A DNA stretch of 64,000 nt from Tragulus kanchil (Eukaryota; Chordata; Mammalia; Artiodactyla; Tragulidae). Shown in pieces: positions 34,093-45,452 of the stretch. The notes beneath the pieces were generated by a model, which was given only the letters and a program-made list of their open reading frames with translations, was not told the origin of the DNA and did no database searches. The DNA is taken from assembly GCA_022376925.1 (NCBI GenBank), contig JAIOJX010000005.1, positions 14,722,501 to 14,786,500 on the forward strand. Reading direction: 5' to 3'. The number at the start of each line of letters is the position of its first letter. Positions within the stretch are counted from its first letter, which is position 1. The translations under genes and the position numbers were made by a program.

Positions 34093-34199
34093 ACTACATC
34101 AATTTAAAAATTAAAATAAGCTGAAAAAAATAAATAAATAAAAATGGCAGGTTACATAATATTTACAAAAAAAAAAAAAGAGTTGGGCCTAAAGAGAGC

Positions 34200-34720
34200 T
34201 TCCTGGTCAGCTTGCCAGGCACCTGAGAGATGTCGCTCCAGAGCAGTGAGAACAATGGCCAGGTGCCTCCCCACCCGCTGTATTCACTCAGCCAGGAAGA
34301 GCTGCTCTTCCTCTGAGAGGCAGCTTAAGCAACGGCCACCCTCGCATTGCCTGGAGCTGCCAGAGGGGACGTCTGGGCCTGCGGAAGTGAGGCTGAGAAG
34401 CTGTGTCCTATTTGTCTAGGGCAACGGGGCGCTCGCTTAACAGTGAGATCCATCAATAATCCATGGCCCTGTGGAGAAAGAACCCTATGAATAAGAAATA
34501 TCACTGTTTGTCCAAGACGGAGCCAATGATGCCGTCCGTCCAGGGAAACCGAATACGCGCAGTGACGCAGCGCTCTCTGAACTTTCCAGTGACACCACCA
34601 GAGAGCTTAGATCAGAAGCAGTTTTAGAAGATGCATTCGACACAGAGCAGTCCTTTCTGCCAGCCTCATTTGTTGGGATCAAAGGCCGGTCAGAAACACA
34701 CTTCACCCATGTGTCAATTG
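34200..34720 (+). pseudogene. Possible processed-pseudogene-like coding remnant, unidentified
   Basis: GC-richer block in AT-rich repeats. An ATG at 34230 opens 28 codons (MSLQSSENNGQVPPHPLYSL and SQEELLFL) before a stop. From about 34494 a second stretch open for about 108 codons has protein-like composition (for example DGANDAVRPGKPNTR, SDAALSELSSDTTRELR) but no start codon. The stops and the lack of an intact frame suggest a broken retrocopy. I do not recognise the parent, and chance or an old repeat is possible. A GA-rich run follows. Confidence 0.25.
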
Positions 34721-34727
34721 TACTTCA

Positions 34728-34808
34728 ACAGAAAGAGAAAGAGAGAGGTGAAGGAGGGAGAGAGAAAGAAAGAAGGAAAGGGGGAGGGGAGGGAGACGAA
34801 GGAAAGAC
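34728..34808 (+). repeat. Purine-rich (GA/GGA/GAAA)n low-complexity tract
   Basis: Nearly pure G/A on the + strand for about 80 bases. It makes a short open frame on the + strand that is not a gene. Confidence 0.9.
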
Positions 34809-35139
34809 ACTTGGCTAGGTGTTTACTTGATTGTTTTTCTTCAATGTTGGTCAAAGGCTGAGTTGTTTGGGGGCTGAGGCATTATATCAGGTCACTGTTT
34901 AAGCATAAATATGTTACCTACCTGGCTTTAGACCCAGTGTGGAAGACTGAAAATCACCAGGATTCCCCAGTCTAGTTTTTATTCCACTTAGAGCTCCTCA
35001 TCCTCTAGACCTGTCTAGTTCTTCTTTATGGTCACATTTAATTATTAATCCTTCCTTACTTCTAGCTTCTAATTTAAGAATGCATTAATAGATTGCTCAG
35101 TCGGGAGTTTGCCAAAATCATGGCAGGACAAGGTCATTG

Positions 35140-35345
35140 CTGCCTGATGGCTCGGGAGCTTGGACTTGGAGGCAGACGGATCTGGGACGGAGATTAGGCT
35201 CCCTTGTGCCCTGGGGAGTGACCTTAGGCAAGTTCCGTACCTTCTCTAAGGCTCTGTTTCCTCCTCTGTAAGAGGGCGATGAGGCGTCATAAAATATGAC
35301 ATGTAAAGGACTGCTAAAGGCAAGGAGTAAGCACTCCATAAAGGG
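35140..35345 (+). repeat. MIR SINE
   Basis: GAGTGACCTTAGGCAAGTTC, GGCTCTGTTTCCTCCTCTG, TAAGCACTCCATAAAG follow the MIR consensus order. Confidence 0.75.
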
Positions 35346-35379
35346 TAGAGGTTTTCATTGTTTTTTTCTTAATTATTCA

Positions 35380-35900
35380 TCTGACAGATATGTATTAAGT
35401 GTTTAATATGTGCTAGGTTTTGCCTTAAGCATTGGAGACATAGGAGTAGAACAACGTACAGCTTTGGGACTCATGGAACTTATGTCTGGGAGGAGAGGAG
35501 ACCAAAAATAAAAATAATACAATAGGTGAAAAAAGGATGATAGAGAATGAAAATGGAAAGAAATTGAGAGTGATAGGGGTGGGAAGGAGGGTAGTGGCAT
35601 TTTACTAGTTTCTCTGATAAGGTAACCTTTACATCAGGAATACGAGGATGTAAAGGGAGTAAGGCCTGTGGGCATTTGTCAAAAGATCACTTGTGGTACC
35701 GGGAATTTCATGTTCAAAGGCCCTGAGGCAGGAGTCGGCTTGATGTGTTCAAGGAAGGGCAAGGAAGATAGTGCAGGTAGTGCCGAGAAAGAAAGGCTGA
35801 GAAGTGGTCAGGGAGATGGCAGGGGGCAGACAGAACTCTGTACAGTTTTATAGACCACGGTGATTTGGATTTTGCTGTGGCTGAGATAGGGAGCCTCTGA
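35380..35900 (+). repeat. L2 LINE fragment
   Basis: GTATTAAGTGTTTAATATG, GCTAGGTTTTGCC, CTCATGGAACTTATG, then CAAAGGCCCTGAGGCAGG, GGATTTTGCTGTGG. This is the order seen in ancient L2 copies. Confidence 0.65.
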
Positions 35901-36139
35901 CATTGACAGGCAGAGGGGTTGAGCTAGCGTGCAGGAGGTGAGGCTTGAGTGCACGCAGCCCTCCAGGGTTGGAGGAGAGAAGACACATTGCAAGGGTGCA
36001 GAAGCAAATAGGGTAGAAGTGAGGGTGGTGAGGGCCAAGTTCACTTGTGATTGGTTCAGTTGTTTTCTCTGCAGTAGGTAAATAGTAATGTCATTATCTA
36101 CAAGCAAAGCTGGCAAAGGTGAGAATGGTGAGCAAGGTT

Positions 36140-36520
36140 CTGTGTGTCCTGGCTGCTCCCCACCACCTCCCTGACCTCATCTCCTCCTGCTGCCCCCTTA
36201 CCTTCTCCCCTCTAGCTGCACTGTCTTCTTTGAACACACCAAACACACTCCTGCCTCAGGGCCTTTGCATGTGCAGTTCCTTGTGCTTGGAAAGATCTTC
36301 CTGCAAATGCCCACGTGGTTTAGTTCTCTTACTGTTGTTCTATGTGTAATGTCATCTTATCAGAGAAGCTTCCCACACTCACCCACTTCCTACCTCTGTC
36401 TCTCCTTCTCTACCCCCTTTCCTTCTTTACTCCTTGCTATCACGTTTATCACCTCTCTGAAAAGTGTATTTGCTTACTTGTTTATTTTTTGTCTTCCATG
36501 TCCCCGGAATTTAAGCAGCA
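36140..36520 (+). repeat. L2 LINE 3' fragment
   Basis: ACACTCCTGCCTCAGGGCC, TTTGCATGTGCAGTTCC, GGAAAGATCTTCCTG, ATCAGAGAAGCTTCCC: ancient L2 3' sequence. It explains the open frames in this stretch. Confidence 0.65.
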
Positions 36521-36529
36521 CAAGCACCA

Positions 36530-37610
36530 AAATTTTATGTTTTGAGAAGGGAGGTGAAAGTAAGATAAAAGTCGAGTAGGACTGTGGCGAGAAACAGAGT
36601 AGGATCGACAAGCAGCTCTCAAGATCTACTAAGGTTAATGGCCATGAATTTCAACACTGTATCTTTTTAAAATATATGACAATATTTAGAAGTAGCTTGT
36701 TTTCTGAAAAAAAAAAAAATACAGTTTCATGAACAAACAGGAGAGGTTTAAAAGAAAAAGTCACGAGATATCTAATGAAATGTTCTGGTTGTCATTCACA
36801 TGATGCTGCTGGAAAGTATTCCAAGAGCCCCCAACGCTGATAGCTCAGCTTAGATCTTTGCCCCCAAGATACCTTTGCATTTCACATCATCTACCGCCTA
36901 TGAGACACTGTCCTTTTAGGAAATTCAGAAAAGCCATCTGGACCAAGAAACAGACCTTCCCGCTCTCATGACTAAAGGCTGAATGGTAGAAAGAAAGTGC
37001 CTTTACCTAGAACTTTTTGGGGTTCTTTGTATAAAGTCGAGTGTTTGACTTGCTCCTTTTTAGGACAGTGGCGCGCTGAAGGCAGGGAGCGTCTTTGTGT
37101 ATAGTATGGCTCATTTATGTACAAGTGTAGATGTGCAGTTGTGTCAACTGAACTCAAAGGGTAATAGGGCAGAGAGTGTTTCCTCATCACTCTCTGAGGC
37201 AGAAATGTGTTCACCTCTGAAACAAAAGTGGACTACATCAAGATCACGTGCACTTCCTCATATCTGTCTTGGGTTGCCTTGTTCATGAATGATACGGTTC
37301 GGGTGCTCCGGATCGCTGATATTTTCCTGAATTATTGCCTTGATGTTTCCTTCAAGGGAAGAAATGGAAGAAGGGGTGGGAAGACCCGGCCCATCTCTGA
37401 TCAGCCTGCAGAGGTGTGCCGCTGTGAGCGGATCCTCAGGCCTCTGTGGCTGAGGATAAGGTTTGAATGGCAGTCAGGCTTCGAGTCTGTGATGTTCGGC
37501 ACTGCCACGCTGTGCCACGTCACCTTCACGCCAGTACCGAGGATTTCTGGCTGAGAACATCTGGAAGGTGGCCGGTGACAGGGAAAAGATGCAGCAGGGT
37601 GCCAGCTCCT
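36530..37610. other. Non-coding stretch
   Basis: No gene, RNA or clear transposon recognised. The short open frames (up to 115 codons, 37207-37554) lack recognisable domains. Confidence 0.5.
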
Positions 37611-37613
37611 CAG

Positions 37614-37735
37614 GAGTCCCTGCAGGTCCAGTGGTTAAGACACGGGCTCTCAGTGTCATGGGCCCAGGTTGGATCCCCGTCCTGGAGCTAAGATCCCCAC
37701 AAACCATGCAGTGCGGCCAAACATAAACTAAAAAG
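37614..37735 (+). repeat. Short tRNA-derived SINE
   Basis: GAGTCCCTGCAGGTCCAGTGG, GGTTGGATCCCCG, AAACCATGCAGTGCGGCC, AAACATAAACTAAAAAG. Confidence 0.8.
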
Positions 37736-38828
37736 CACAAACTCCTCAGACTTTTGAATAAATGTGATACATACCACTTCTCAGACTCCATTGACCAAGC
37801 ATGATTTCAGGGGGTTGAGAAAGTAGAATCTGTTTCCTCGCAGGAAGGGCAGACAGATGTTGGTAAACTGCAATACAGCCTACAGTAGAGATGTCTATTG
37901 ACTTAAATAGTTCTGTATGGGTTGATGAAGATTGGATGAGTTGAACAGATTTGGGTAGGTTGGATCAGACCGATGCAGAGCCGAGAACTTGAATCCATGC
38001 GCTGGTGTGTGGTGTCAGTAATTAAGTCTGAATTGAATATAGCATAAGGCGAAATTAACTTAGATGGGGCTTGGAATGCAGAGAGCTGTGTGCTTAATGA
38101 AGATGGTTTACTGATGAGAAAGTGGAAGCCTCCGTAGAAGAGATGACTGGCCACACATCACAGAGAGTCAGTGAGGAAATCAGATTCTCACTTTCCTAGT
38201 TTGGTTCTCTTTGTATCTATCATAACTGGAAGCCCATCTGGAAAAACAACAATACCACCACAGTCCCCCTCGAGGTAGTTACCTGACATCTGTTTATAAA
38301 ATACGTTTTCTAAGTAAACTTTTAAATAATAAAAAGAGATAAGAAAAATCTACACTCCCTGCCTTGTACCTGCACTTCACCTCTGGACAAGTAACCACGG
38401 TTGATGCCTGCTTGTGTATCTTCCAGAAAGTTTCTCCCAGGCACACACATGTATATGTGATGTTTTTACACAAATTATATGACACACATGTGCCATGTGC
38501 TTTTAAAATTTCACAGTATGTACAGTAGAAATTAATATTGTAAATCCACTATACTTCAATAAACAGATAAGTTAACTAACAGTTATCCTGAACATCTTTA
38601 GTATCTGTCTATGTGGATCTAACCCTTGTTTAATGGCTACATGATATTCTGCTATGAATATCACTGTCTATATAACCAGCTAGCTGTTACACACATTTAA
38701 ACATTTCATATATTTTTACATTACAAGTGATGAAATATATCACCTGTATTCTCAGACTTTCTAATTTATATCTCAAGCCCTTGCTTTTCTTCCAGGCTAT
38801 TATACTACGTATCTACTTTGTATCTTCA

Positions 38829-39020
38829 TCTTTTTTTAGTTTATTTTTTTAATGTGGACCGTGTTTTATGTCTTTATTGGTTATGATACTGCTTCATGTT
38901 TTGTTTTTGTCTTTTGCCCACACGGCGTGTGGGATCTTAACTCCCCAACCAGGGATTAAACTTGCACCCTCTGCATTGAAAGGTAAAATCTTTTAACCAC
39001 TGGACTTCCAAGGAAGTCCT
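38829..39020 (-). repeat. Short tRNA-derived SINE
   Basis: Reverse orientation: GCCCACACGGCGTGTGGG, GGGATTAAACTTGCACC, and head ending ACTTCCAAGGAAGTCC. Confidence 0.8.
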
Positions 39021-39185
39021 TGTAGCCTCACTTTTAATAAATAATAGCTATCACATCTGAGATGGTCAGAAAAGAGAATTTTTGTGTGTCCCCATGAAAT
39101 GTTCCCTTTCCTAATCTTCCTCTTTGCAGTTAATGACACCTTGATCCACCCAATAATATAGAGTAAAATATTAGCAGTCATTCTT

Positions 39186-39517
39186 TTTTTAAAATTTTTA
39201 TTTATTTATTTATTTTTGGCTCTTCTGGGCTTTCACTGCTACTGCAGGCTTTTGTCTGGTTGCAGGGAGTGGGGGCTGCTCTCCAGTGGAGGTGAGCAGG
39301 CCTCTTGTTGCGGTGACCTTTCTTGTTGTGGAACTCGGGCTCTGGGGCACAGGGGCTTCAGTAGTTGTGGCTCTGAGGCTCGAGAGCACAGGCTCTAATA
39401 GTCGTGGCTCAGACTTAGTTGCTCCACAGCATGTGGGATCTTCCCGGATCGGGGATCAAACCCATGTCTCCTGCATTGGCAGGTGAACTTTTTACCACTG
39501 AACTACTAGGGAAGCCC
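39186..39517 (-). repeat. CHR-type SINE
   Basis: Reverse orientation with (TTTA)n tail, GTGGTTGCAGGGAGTGGGGG-type body, CATGTGGGATCTTCCCGG, GGGATCAAACCC and head ending GGGAAGCCC. Target duplication AGCAGTCATTCTT at 39173-39185 and 39518-39530. Confidence 0.92.
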
Positions 39518-39766
39518 AGCAGTCATTCTTCTTCCCTGTCTTGATTTTTGTGTTCAGTTTCTTGCCGGCTTCTGCTCCAACATAAATCTCAACTTGCGCC
39601 GCTTTCCCTGACCTCCACGGCTGTTACTCCAGGCCAGGCTCTCGTCATGCTTCCCCTGGTTCACTGCAGTCGCCTACTAGCTGCTTTCCCTTGACCCTTC
39701 TGGCCTGTTCACATTCACCACCAAGTAGCCAGAGTGAGCTGTTATTTTTATTATCAAACAGCAGTA

Positions 39767-39852
39767 TATTGGTTTGGCTATAAAAGTTCATTTGGGTTTT
39801 TCCATACCATCTTATGGAAAAACCCAAATCAACTTTTTAGACCAACCTGATA
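39767..39852 (+). mobile_element. Ruminant mariner MITE, miR-2284/2285-like hairpin
   Basis: An 86-bp palindromic element beginning TATTGGTTTGGC and ending ACCAACCTGATA. Its arms are AAAAGTTCATTTGGGTTTTT and the near complement AAAAACCCAAATCAACTTTT around a short loop. It is a typical bovid mariner (MAR1-type) MITE; related copies encode ruminant miR-2284/2285 members. The TA ends fit mariner target duplication. Confidence 0.8.
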
Positions 39853-39955
39853 CATGTAAGTGTATATATGTGCATATACATCCATAAAATTGATGAACTG
39901 AAATGCACGGATTTTAATTTTCTGTTTTAGAAGCTTCAATCCTATCATAGCATAT

Positions 39956-40211
39956 TTTTGGGGGGGGCCACTTCTATTGGTCTTTCATTTATTTATCTTT
40001 GCTCTCTGGCTTGTGTGGGCCTCTCATCGCAGTGGCCTCTCTCGCTGCAGAGCACTGGCTCTGGGCTCGTGCGCTCCAGAGTGCTGGCTTGGTAGTTGGA
40101 CACATACGGTCCAGCCGCTCCGCGGCACGTGGGATCTTCCCAGGCCAGGGATCGAACCGGCGCCCTTGCATTGCAAAGTGGTGTCCTTACCCACTGGACC
40201 ACCAGGGAAGC
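39956..40211 (-). repeat. Young CHR-like SINE
   Basis: CTTCTATTGGTCTTTC, GCTCTGGGCTCGTGCGCTCC, GGATCGAACCGGCGCCC, and head ending GGGAAGCC. Target duplication TCCTATCATAGCATAT (39940-39955) and TCCTATCATAACATAT (40212-40227). Confidence 0.92.
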
Positions 40212-40329
40212 CTCCTATCATAACATATTGATAGAACAGTAACAACATCAGAATGTTTTCTCAGCCTCTTTATAATCAGTCCCTGTCCCCTGTCTCCAAC
40301 CATGGTGTTAATCAATTGTTCAGATTTTT

Positions 40330-40790
40330 TCCTCCTTAGATAAGTTTAGCTTGTTATAGAATCTCACATACATAGAATCAACAGTGTTCTTTTGTGTGAA
40401 TCTTCTTTTACTTAGCACAGTGTTTTTGAAATTTATTCATGTTGTTGAATGTATTAATAGTTTATTCCTTCTTATTGCTGGCTAGTATCTACTCTATACC
40501 TGTACCACGATGTGTTTATCCATTCTTGGATTAATGAGCACTTGGGCTGTTTCCAGTTTAGGGCTTTTTAGAAATAAAGCTGTGTGAACATTTCCATACA
40601 AATCAATTTTTGGACCTATATTTTCATTTCTGCTGGGTAGAGACTTCAGGAGTGGAATTGCTGGGTTATAGGATAAGATTATGCTAGGTTTTATAAGAAA
40701 CAATCAGATCATCTTCCAAAATTGTTACACTATTGTGTACTCCCAGCAACAGTGTATGGGAGTGCCTGCTTTCTCTTTCTGCTCTGTGGT
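40330..40790 (-). repeat. L1 fragment (ORF2 3' end region)
   Basis: GAATCAACAGTGTTCTTTTG, CACGATGTGTTTATCCATTC, TGGGCTGTTTCCAGTTTAG, GGAGTGGAATTGCTGGGTTA: reverse complement of the L1 3' region. Repeated at 41451-41911 by duplication J. Confidence 0.85.
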
Positions 40791-40857
40791 TTTATTTCTT
40801 GTTCACTCTTTAAGAGCCATCCTTTGGGCTTAAAGCTCATATCCCTCGACACTCCCA

Positions 40858-41013
40858 GGGCTTCCCTAGTGGTTCAGTGGTGACGAATCTTCCTGCCAAG
40901 CAGGAGACTTGGGTTTGATGCTTGGGTCAGGAAAATCCCCTGGAGAAGGAAATGGCAATCCACTCCAGTACTGTTGCCCAGGAAATCCCATGGATAGAGA
41001 AGCCTGGCGGGCT
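40858..41013 (+). repeat. Bov-tA SINE, cut at the duplication junction
   Basis: Identical in its extent to 41979-42135 but ends abruptly after GGCGGGCT at the junction of duplication J. Confidence 0.92.
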
Positions 41014-41076
41014 ATGAACTGAAATGCACGGATTTTAATTTTCTGTTTTAGAAGCTTCAATCCTATCATAGCATAT

Positions 41077-41332
41077 TTTTTGGGGGGGCCACTTCTATTG
41101 GTCTTTCATTTATTTATCTTTGCTCTCTGGCTTGTGTGGGCCTCTCATCGCAGTGGCCTCTCTCGCTGCAGAGCACTGGCTCTGGGCTCGTGCGCTCCAG
41201 AGTGCTGGCTTGGTAGTTGGACACATACGGTCCAGCCGCTCCGCGGCACGTGGGATCTTCCCAGGCCAGGGATCGAACCGGCGCCCTTGCATTGCAAAGT
41301 GGTGTCCTTACCCACTGGACCACCAGGGAAGC
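41077..41332 (-). repeat. Young CHR-like SINE (duplicate)
   Basis: Copy of 39956-40211 from duplication J, not a separate insertion. Confidence 0.92.
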
Positions 41333-41450
41333 CTCCTATCATAACATATTGATAGAACAGTAACAACATCAGAATGTTTTCTCAGCCTCTTTATAATCAG
41401 TCCCTGTCCCCTGTCTCCAACCATGGTGTTAATCAATTGTTCAGATTTTT

Positions 41451-41911
41451 TCCTCCTTAGATAAGTTTAGCTTGTTATAGAATCTCACATACATAGAATC
41501 AACAGTGTTCTTTTGTGTGAATCTTCTTTTACTTAGCACAGTGTTTTTGAAATTTATTCATGTTGTTGAATGTATTAATAGTTTATTCCTTCTTATTGCT
41601 GGCTAGTATCTACTGTATACCTGTACCACGATGTGTTTATCCATTCTTGGATTAATGAGCACTTGGGCTGTTTCCAGTTTAGGGCTTTTTAGAAATAAAG
41701 CTGTGTGAACATTTCCATACAAATCAATTTTTGGACCTATATTTTCATTTCTGCTGGGTAGAGACTTCAGGAGTGGAATTGCTGGGTTATAGGATAAGAT
41801 TATGCTAGGTTTTATAAGAAACAATCAGATCATCTTCCAAAATTGTTACACTATTGTGTACTCCCAGCAACAGTGTATGGGAGTGCCTGCTTTCTCTTTC
41901 TGCTCTGTGGT
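41451..41911 (-). repeat. L1 fragment (duplicate)
   Basis: Copy of 40330-40790 from duplication J. Confidence 0.85.
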
Positions 41912-41978
41912 TTTATTTCTTGTTCACTCTTTAAGAGCCATCCTTTGGGCTTAAAGCTCATATCCCTACGACACTCCC

Positions 41979-42190
41979 AGGGCTTCCCTAGTGGTTCAGT
42001 GGTGACGAATCTTCCTGCCAAGCAGGAGACTTGGGTTTGATGCTTGGGTCAGGAAAATCCCCTGGAGAAGGAAATGGCAATCCACTCCAGTACTGTTGCC
42101 CAGGAAATCCCATGGATAGAGAAGCCTGGCGGGCTGCAGTCCACGGGATCAACAGAAGAGCTGGACACAACTTAGTGATAAACAACAACA
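41979..42190 (+). repeat. Bov-tA SINE (complete)
   Basis: GGGCTTCCCTAGTGGTTCAG, CTGGAGAAGGAAATGGC, ACTCCAGTACTGTTGCCC, GGGCTGCAGTCCACGGG, end ACACAACTTAGTGATAAAC. Confidence 0.93.
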
Positions 42191-42424
42191 CCACTCCTGG
42201 TTTGGGTGGGCTCTAGACTTTATCTCCTTCCAGGGGGCCTGAGCATCGATTAAACCAGAGATTAAATTCACCAAAATTAAGCACACACCCTTAGGATAAA
42301 AGCCAATTTCAGGGATGTACCAACTAGGATTCCTGGTATTATTTCATTTTGGCATCTGCAAATCTCTTACGTATTTGCAAGATCTTGAAAGCCTTAAACA
42401 TACACAATTATCCAGAATTTTTAG

Positions 42425-42688
42425 TTGGTTTTTTTTGACCACTTCTCTTGGTCTTGCATTTATTTCCATCTTTGTTCTTTGGCCTGTGTGGGCCTCCCAT
42501 CACAGTGGCCTCTCTCGCTGCAGAGCACTGGCTCTGGGCACATGCGCTCCAGAGCTGCAGCTCAGTAGTTGGACACATTGGTCCAGCTGCTCCACAGCAT
42601 GTGGGGTCTTCTCAGGCCAGGAATCGAACCGACGCCCCTTGCACTGCAAGGCAGTGTCCTTACCCACTGGACCACCAGGGAAGCCCCT
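42425..42688 (-). repeat. Young CHR-like SINE, short-tailed
   Basis: CACTTCTCTTGGTCTTGC, GGCACATGCGCTCCAGAG, GGAATCGAACCGACGCC, and head ending GGGAAGCCC. Target duplication AGAATTTTTAGT on both sides. It lacks the G-rich tail segment. Confidence 0.9.
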
Positions 42689-42929
42689 GAGAATTTTTAG
42701 TCATTTTTAATGAGAGAGATTCATTTTACATTTTAATCAGATTAGATTTCATTCAGGACATCTAGTCTACCATGCTGTCATAATTGGAAGTCTTCAGAAT
42801 GTACTTTAAAAACTGTAAAAGCAGATCATATCTCACATCTCTGATTAAAATGATCCAACAGTTTCACATGGCCCTCACAACAACACGGCAACTTCCTGTT
42901 TTGATCTTCAAGGCCCTGTGTTGGACGAT

Positions 42930-43293
42930 CTGTACTTCAGTCAGTCATCAGTTCAGTTGCTCAGTCGCGTCCTGCTCTTTGCGACCCCATGGACTGCAGT
43001 GTGCCAGGCTTCCCTGTCCTTCACCATCCCTCAATGCCTGCTCAAACTCAAGTCCATTGACTCAGTGATGCCATCCAACCATCTCGTCCTCTGTCGTCCC
43101 CTTCTCCTTTTGCTTTCCATTTTTCCCAACATCAGGCTCTTTCTCAGTGAGTTGTCTCTTCGTGTCAGGTGGCCAAAGTATTGGAGCTTCAACTTCAGCC
43201 TCAGTCCTTCCAAGGAATATTCAGAGTTGATTCTCTTTAGGACTGACTGGTTTGATCTCCTTGCACTCCAAGGGACTTTCAAGAGTTGGATGA
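42930..43293 (-). repeat. BovB (RTE) LINE 3' end
   Basis: Reverse orientation: GTTCAGTTGCTCAGTCGCG, CCCCATGGACTGCAGTG, and a minus-strand frame with the BovB C-terminal signature (SLMLGKMESKRRRGRQRT, RWLDGITESMDLSLS). 5'-truncated and inactive. Confidence 0.93.
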
Positions 43294-43559
43294 CCTCTGC
43301 TTACCCCTGGGATTTCATTCTTAAAGCCCCACCCTTCTGTACGTGGGCTTTCTTTCTGGTCCCGAGACACAGCCATCCTTCCCCATCTTAGGATATTGCT
43401 GATTCTTCCACCTGGCTGCCTCTTTGTTTATCTTTAATATATTTTCCTGACTTTGACCTCTGAAGCAGCCCCCTCCCTCCCAATCACTCTTTACCCCAAC
43501 AGTCTTTTATTTTCTCTTAGCTTTTATCACCATAAGACATCATAGTATTTTATTTTATT

Positions 43560-43735
43560 CTTTTTCATAGCATTTTATTTATTTGCTGGTTGTCTGTCTA
43601 GCCCTTGGAGAGAATGCAAATTCCATGAGCGCAGAGACTGTGTGTCATTTGTGTTTTGCTGCTGTTTTCCCAGTGCCTAAGACTATACTGATAACCTAGA
43701 AGCATTCAGTGAGGACTTGTTAAATGAAAGCACAA
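43560..43735 (+). repeat. L2 LINE 3' end
   Basis: TTTATTTGCTGGTTGTCTG, GAATGCAAATTCCATGAGC, CCAGTGCCTAAGACTATAC, ACTTGTTAAATGAAAG. Ancient L2; repeated at about 44677-44852. Confidence 0.7.
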
Positions 43736-43886
43736 ATAAACATGTTCTGCAGGGACTAGCCTCTTGTTTACAATAAAGGGAGCCTACCAGAATATGTAAA
43801 TATTAAATTTCCTTTTAAAAACAAAGCTGATTTCCTTTTTGATCTCCTTTATCTAGTGTTATTTGGATTCTTCAGAAATTTACTAG

Positions 43887-44092
43887 GGACTTCCCGGTGG
43901 TCCAGTGGTTAAGAACCTGCCTTGCAAGGCAGGGGACACAGGTTCAATCCCAGGTCGGGGAACTAGGATCCCACATGCTGTGAGGCAACTAAGCCAGTGT
44001 GCTACAACTGCTGAACCCTTGAGTTCATGGCTGCAACTAGAGAGAAGCCCAGGTGCTGCAACTAACACCCAATACAGCCAAATCATTTTTAA
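43887..44092 (+). repeat. CHR-type SINE
   Basis: GGGACTTCCCGGTGGTCCAG, GGTTCAATCCCAGG, AAGCCAGTGTGCTACAACTG, GAGAGAAGCCCAGG, and end ACAGCCAAATCATTTTT. Repeated at 45003-45208. Confidence 0.92.
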
Positions 44093-44192
44093 AATTTACT
44101 TTCTGTGCATATTATGTATGAATTACAGGGACTTCATTGTTTGTTTTATAAAGAAGATACTAAAAAGGTAAAAAAAAAAAAAAAAAAAAGGT

Positions 44193-44333
44193 TAGGGAAT
44201 TCCCTGGCATTCCAGTGTTTAGAACTCACTGCTTTCACTGCCGGGGGCCTGGGTTTGATTCCTAGTTGGGGAACTAAGATCCCACAAGTCTCATGGTGTG
44301 CTTCACCCCCCCACTCCACCAAAATTTAAAAAA
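44193..44333 (+). repeat. Short tRNA-derived SINE
   Basis: GGGAATTCCCTGGCATTCC, GGTTTGATTCCTAG, AAGATCCCACAAGTC, and an A-rich end. Repeated at 45312-45452. Confidence 0.85.
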
Positions 44334-45002
44334 CTGGTTTTCAAAGAGTTGAGAACCACTGTGTTAAGTGCTCATGACTCCTTATAATTTAAACACAGAC
44401 CTGTATTTGTCCAGTGTTCTACTGAACAGCTTGCCTTCAAACCCTGCATAGCCCTTTGTCGTGTCCAGGGCAAATTTCCTCATCCAGCTTCACAAAACTT
44501 CCTCGCCATCTCTGCTCTTGGGGTTTCTCTCTCTTGCTGCCCTTCTGTTACTCTTACTCATAAGCTATATGACCTCTGAAGCAGCCCCCTCCCTCCCAAT
44601 CACTCTTTACCCCAACAGTCTTTTATTTTCTCTTAGCTTTTATCACCATAAGACATCATAGTATTTTATTTTATTCTTTTTCATAGCATTTTATTTATTT
44701 GCTGGTTGTCTGTCTAGCCCTTGGAGAGAATGCAAATTCCATGAGCGCAGAGACTGTGTGTCATTTGTGTTTTGCTGCTGTTTTCCCAGTGCCTAAGACT
44801 ATACTGATAACCTAGAAGCATTCAGTGAGGACTTGTTAAATGAAAGCACAAATAAACACGTTCTGCAGGGACTAGCCTCTTGTTTACAATAAAGGGAGCC
44901 TACCAGAATATGTAAATATTAAATTTCCTTTTAAAAACAAAGCTGATTTCCTTTTTGATCTCCTTTATCTAGTGTTATTTGGATTCTTCAGAAATTTACT
45001 AG

Positions 45003-45208
45003 GGACTTCCCGGTGGTCCAGTGGTTAAGAACCTGCCTTGCAAGGCAGGGGACACAGGTTCAATCCCAGGTCGGGGAACTAGGATCCCACATGCTGTGAG
45101 GCAACTAAGCCAGTGTGCTACAACTGCTGAACCCTTGAGTTCATGGCTGCAACTAGAGAGAAGCCCAGGTGCTGCAACTAACACCCAATACAGCCAAATC
45201 ATTTTTAA
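45003..45208 (+). repeat. CHR-type SINE (duplicate)
   Basis: Copy of 43887-44092 from duplication K. Confidence 0.92.
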
Positions 45209-45311
45209 AATTTACTTTCTGTGCATATTATGTATGAATTACAGGGACTTCATTGTTTGTTTTATAAAGAAGATACTAAAAAGGTAAAAAAAAAAAAAAA
45301 AAAAAAAGGTT

Positions 45312-45452
45312 AGGGAATTCCCTGGCATTCCAGTGTTTAGAACTCACTGCTTTCACTGCCGGGGGCCTGGGTTTGATTCCTAGTTGGGGAACTAAGATCC
45401 CACAAGTCTCATGGTGTGCTTCACCCCCCCACTCCACCAAAATTTAAAAAAC
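45312..45452 (+). repeat. Short tRNA-derived SINE (duplicate)
   Basis: Copy of 44193-44333 from duplication K. Confidence 0.85.

Larger units (their letters stand above)
39894..42135 (+). repeat. Tandem duplication J (39894-41013 / 41014-42135)
   Basis: Direct repeat, offset 1121. It contains a young SINE, an L1 fragment and a Bov-tA element. The Bov-tA is cut at 41013 in copy 1 and complete in copy 2. A substitution at 40493/41614 distinguishes the copies. Confidence 0.97.

Noticed and set aside
43031..43282. Minus-strand open frame with reverse-transcriptase-associated sequence
   Set aside because: It is the C-terminal remnant of a 5'-truncated BovB LINE, not a host gene.
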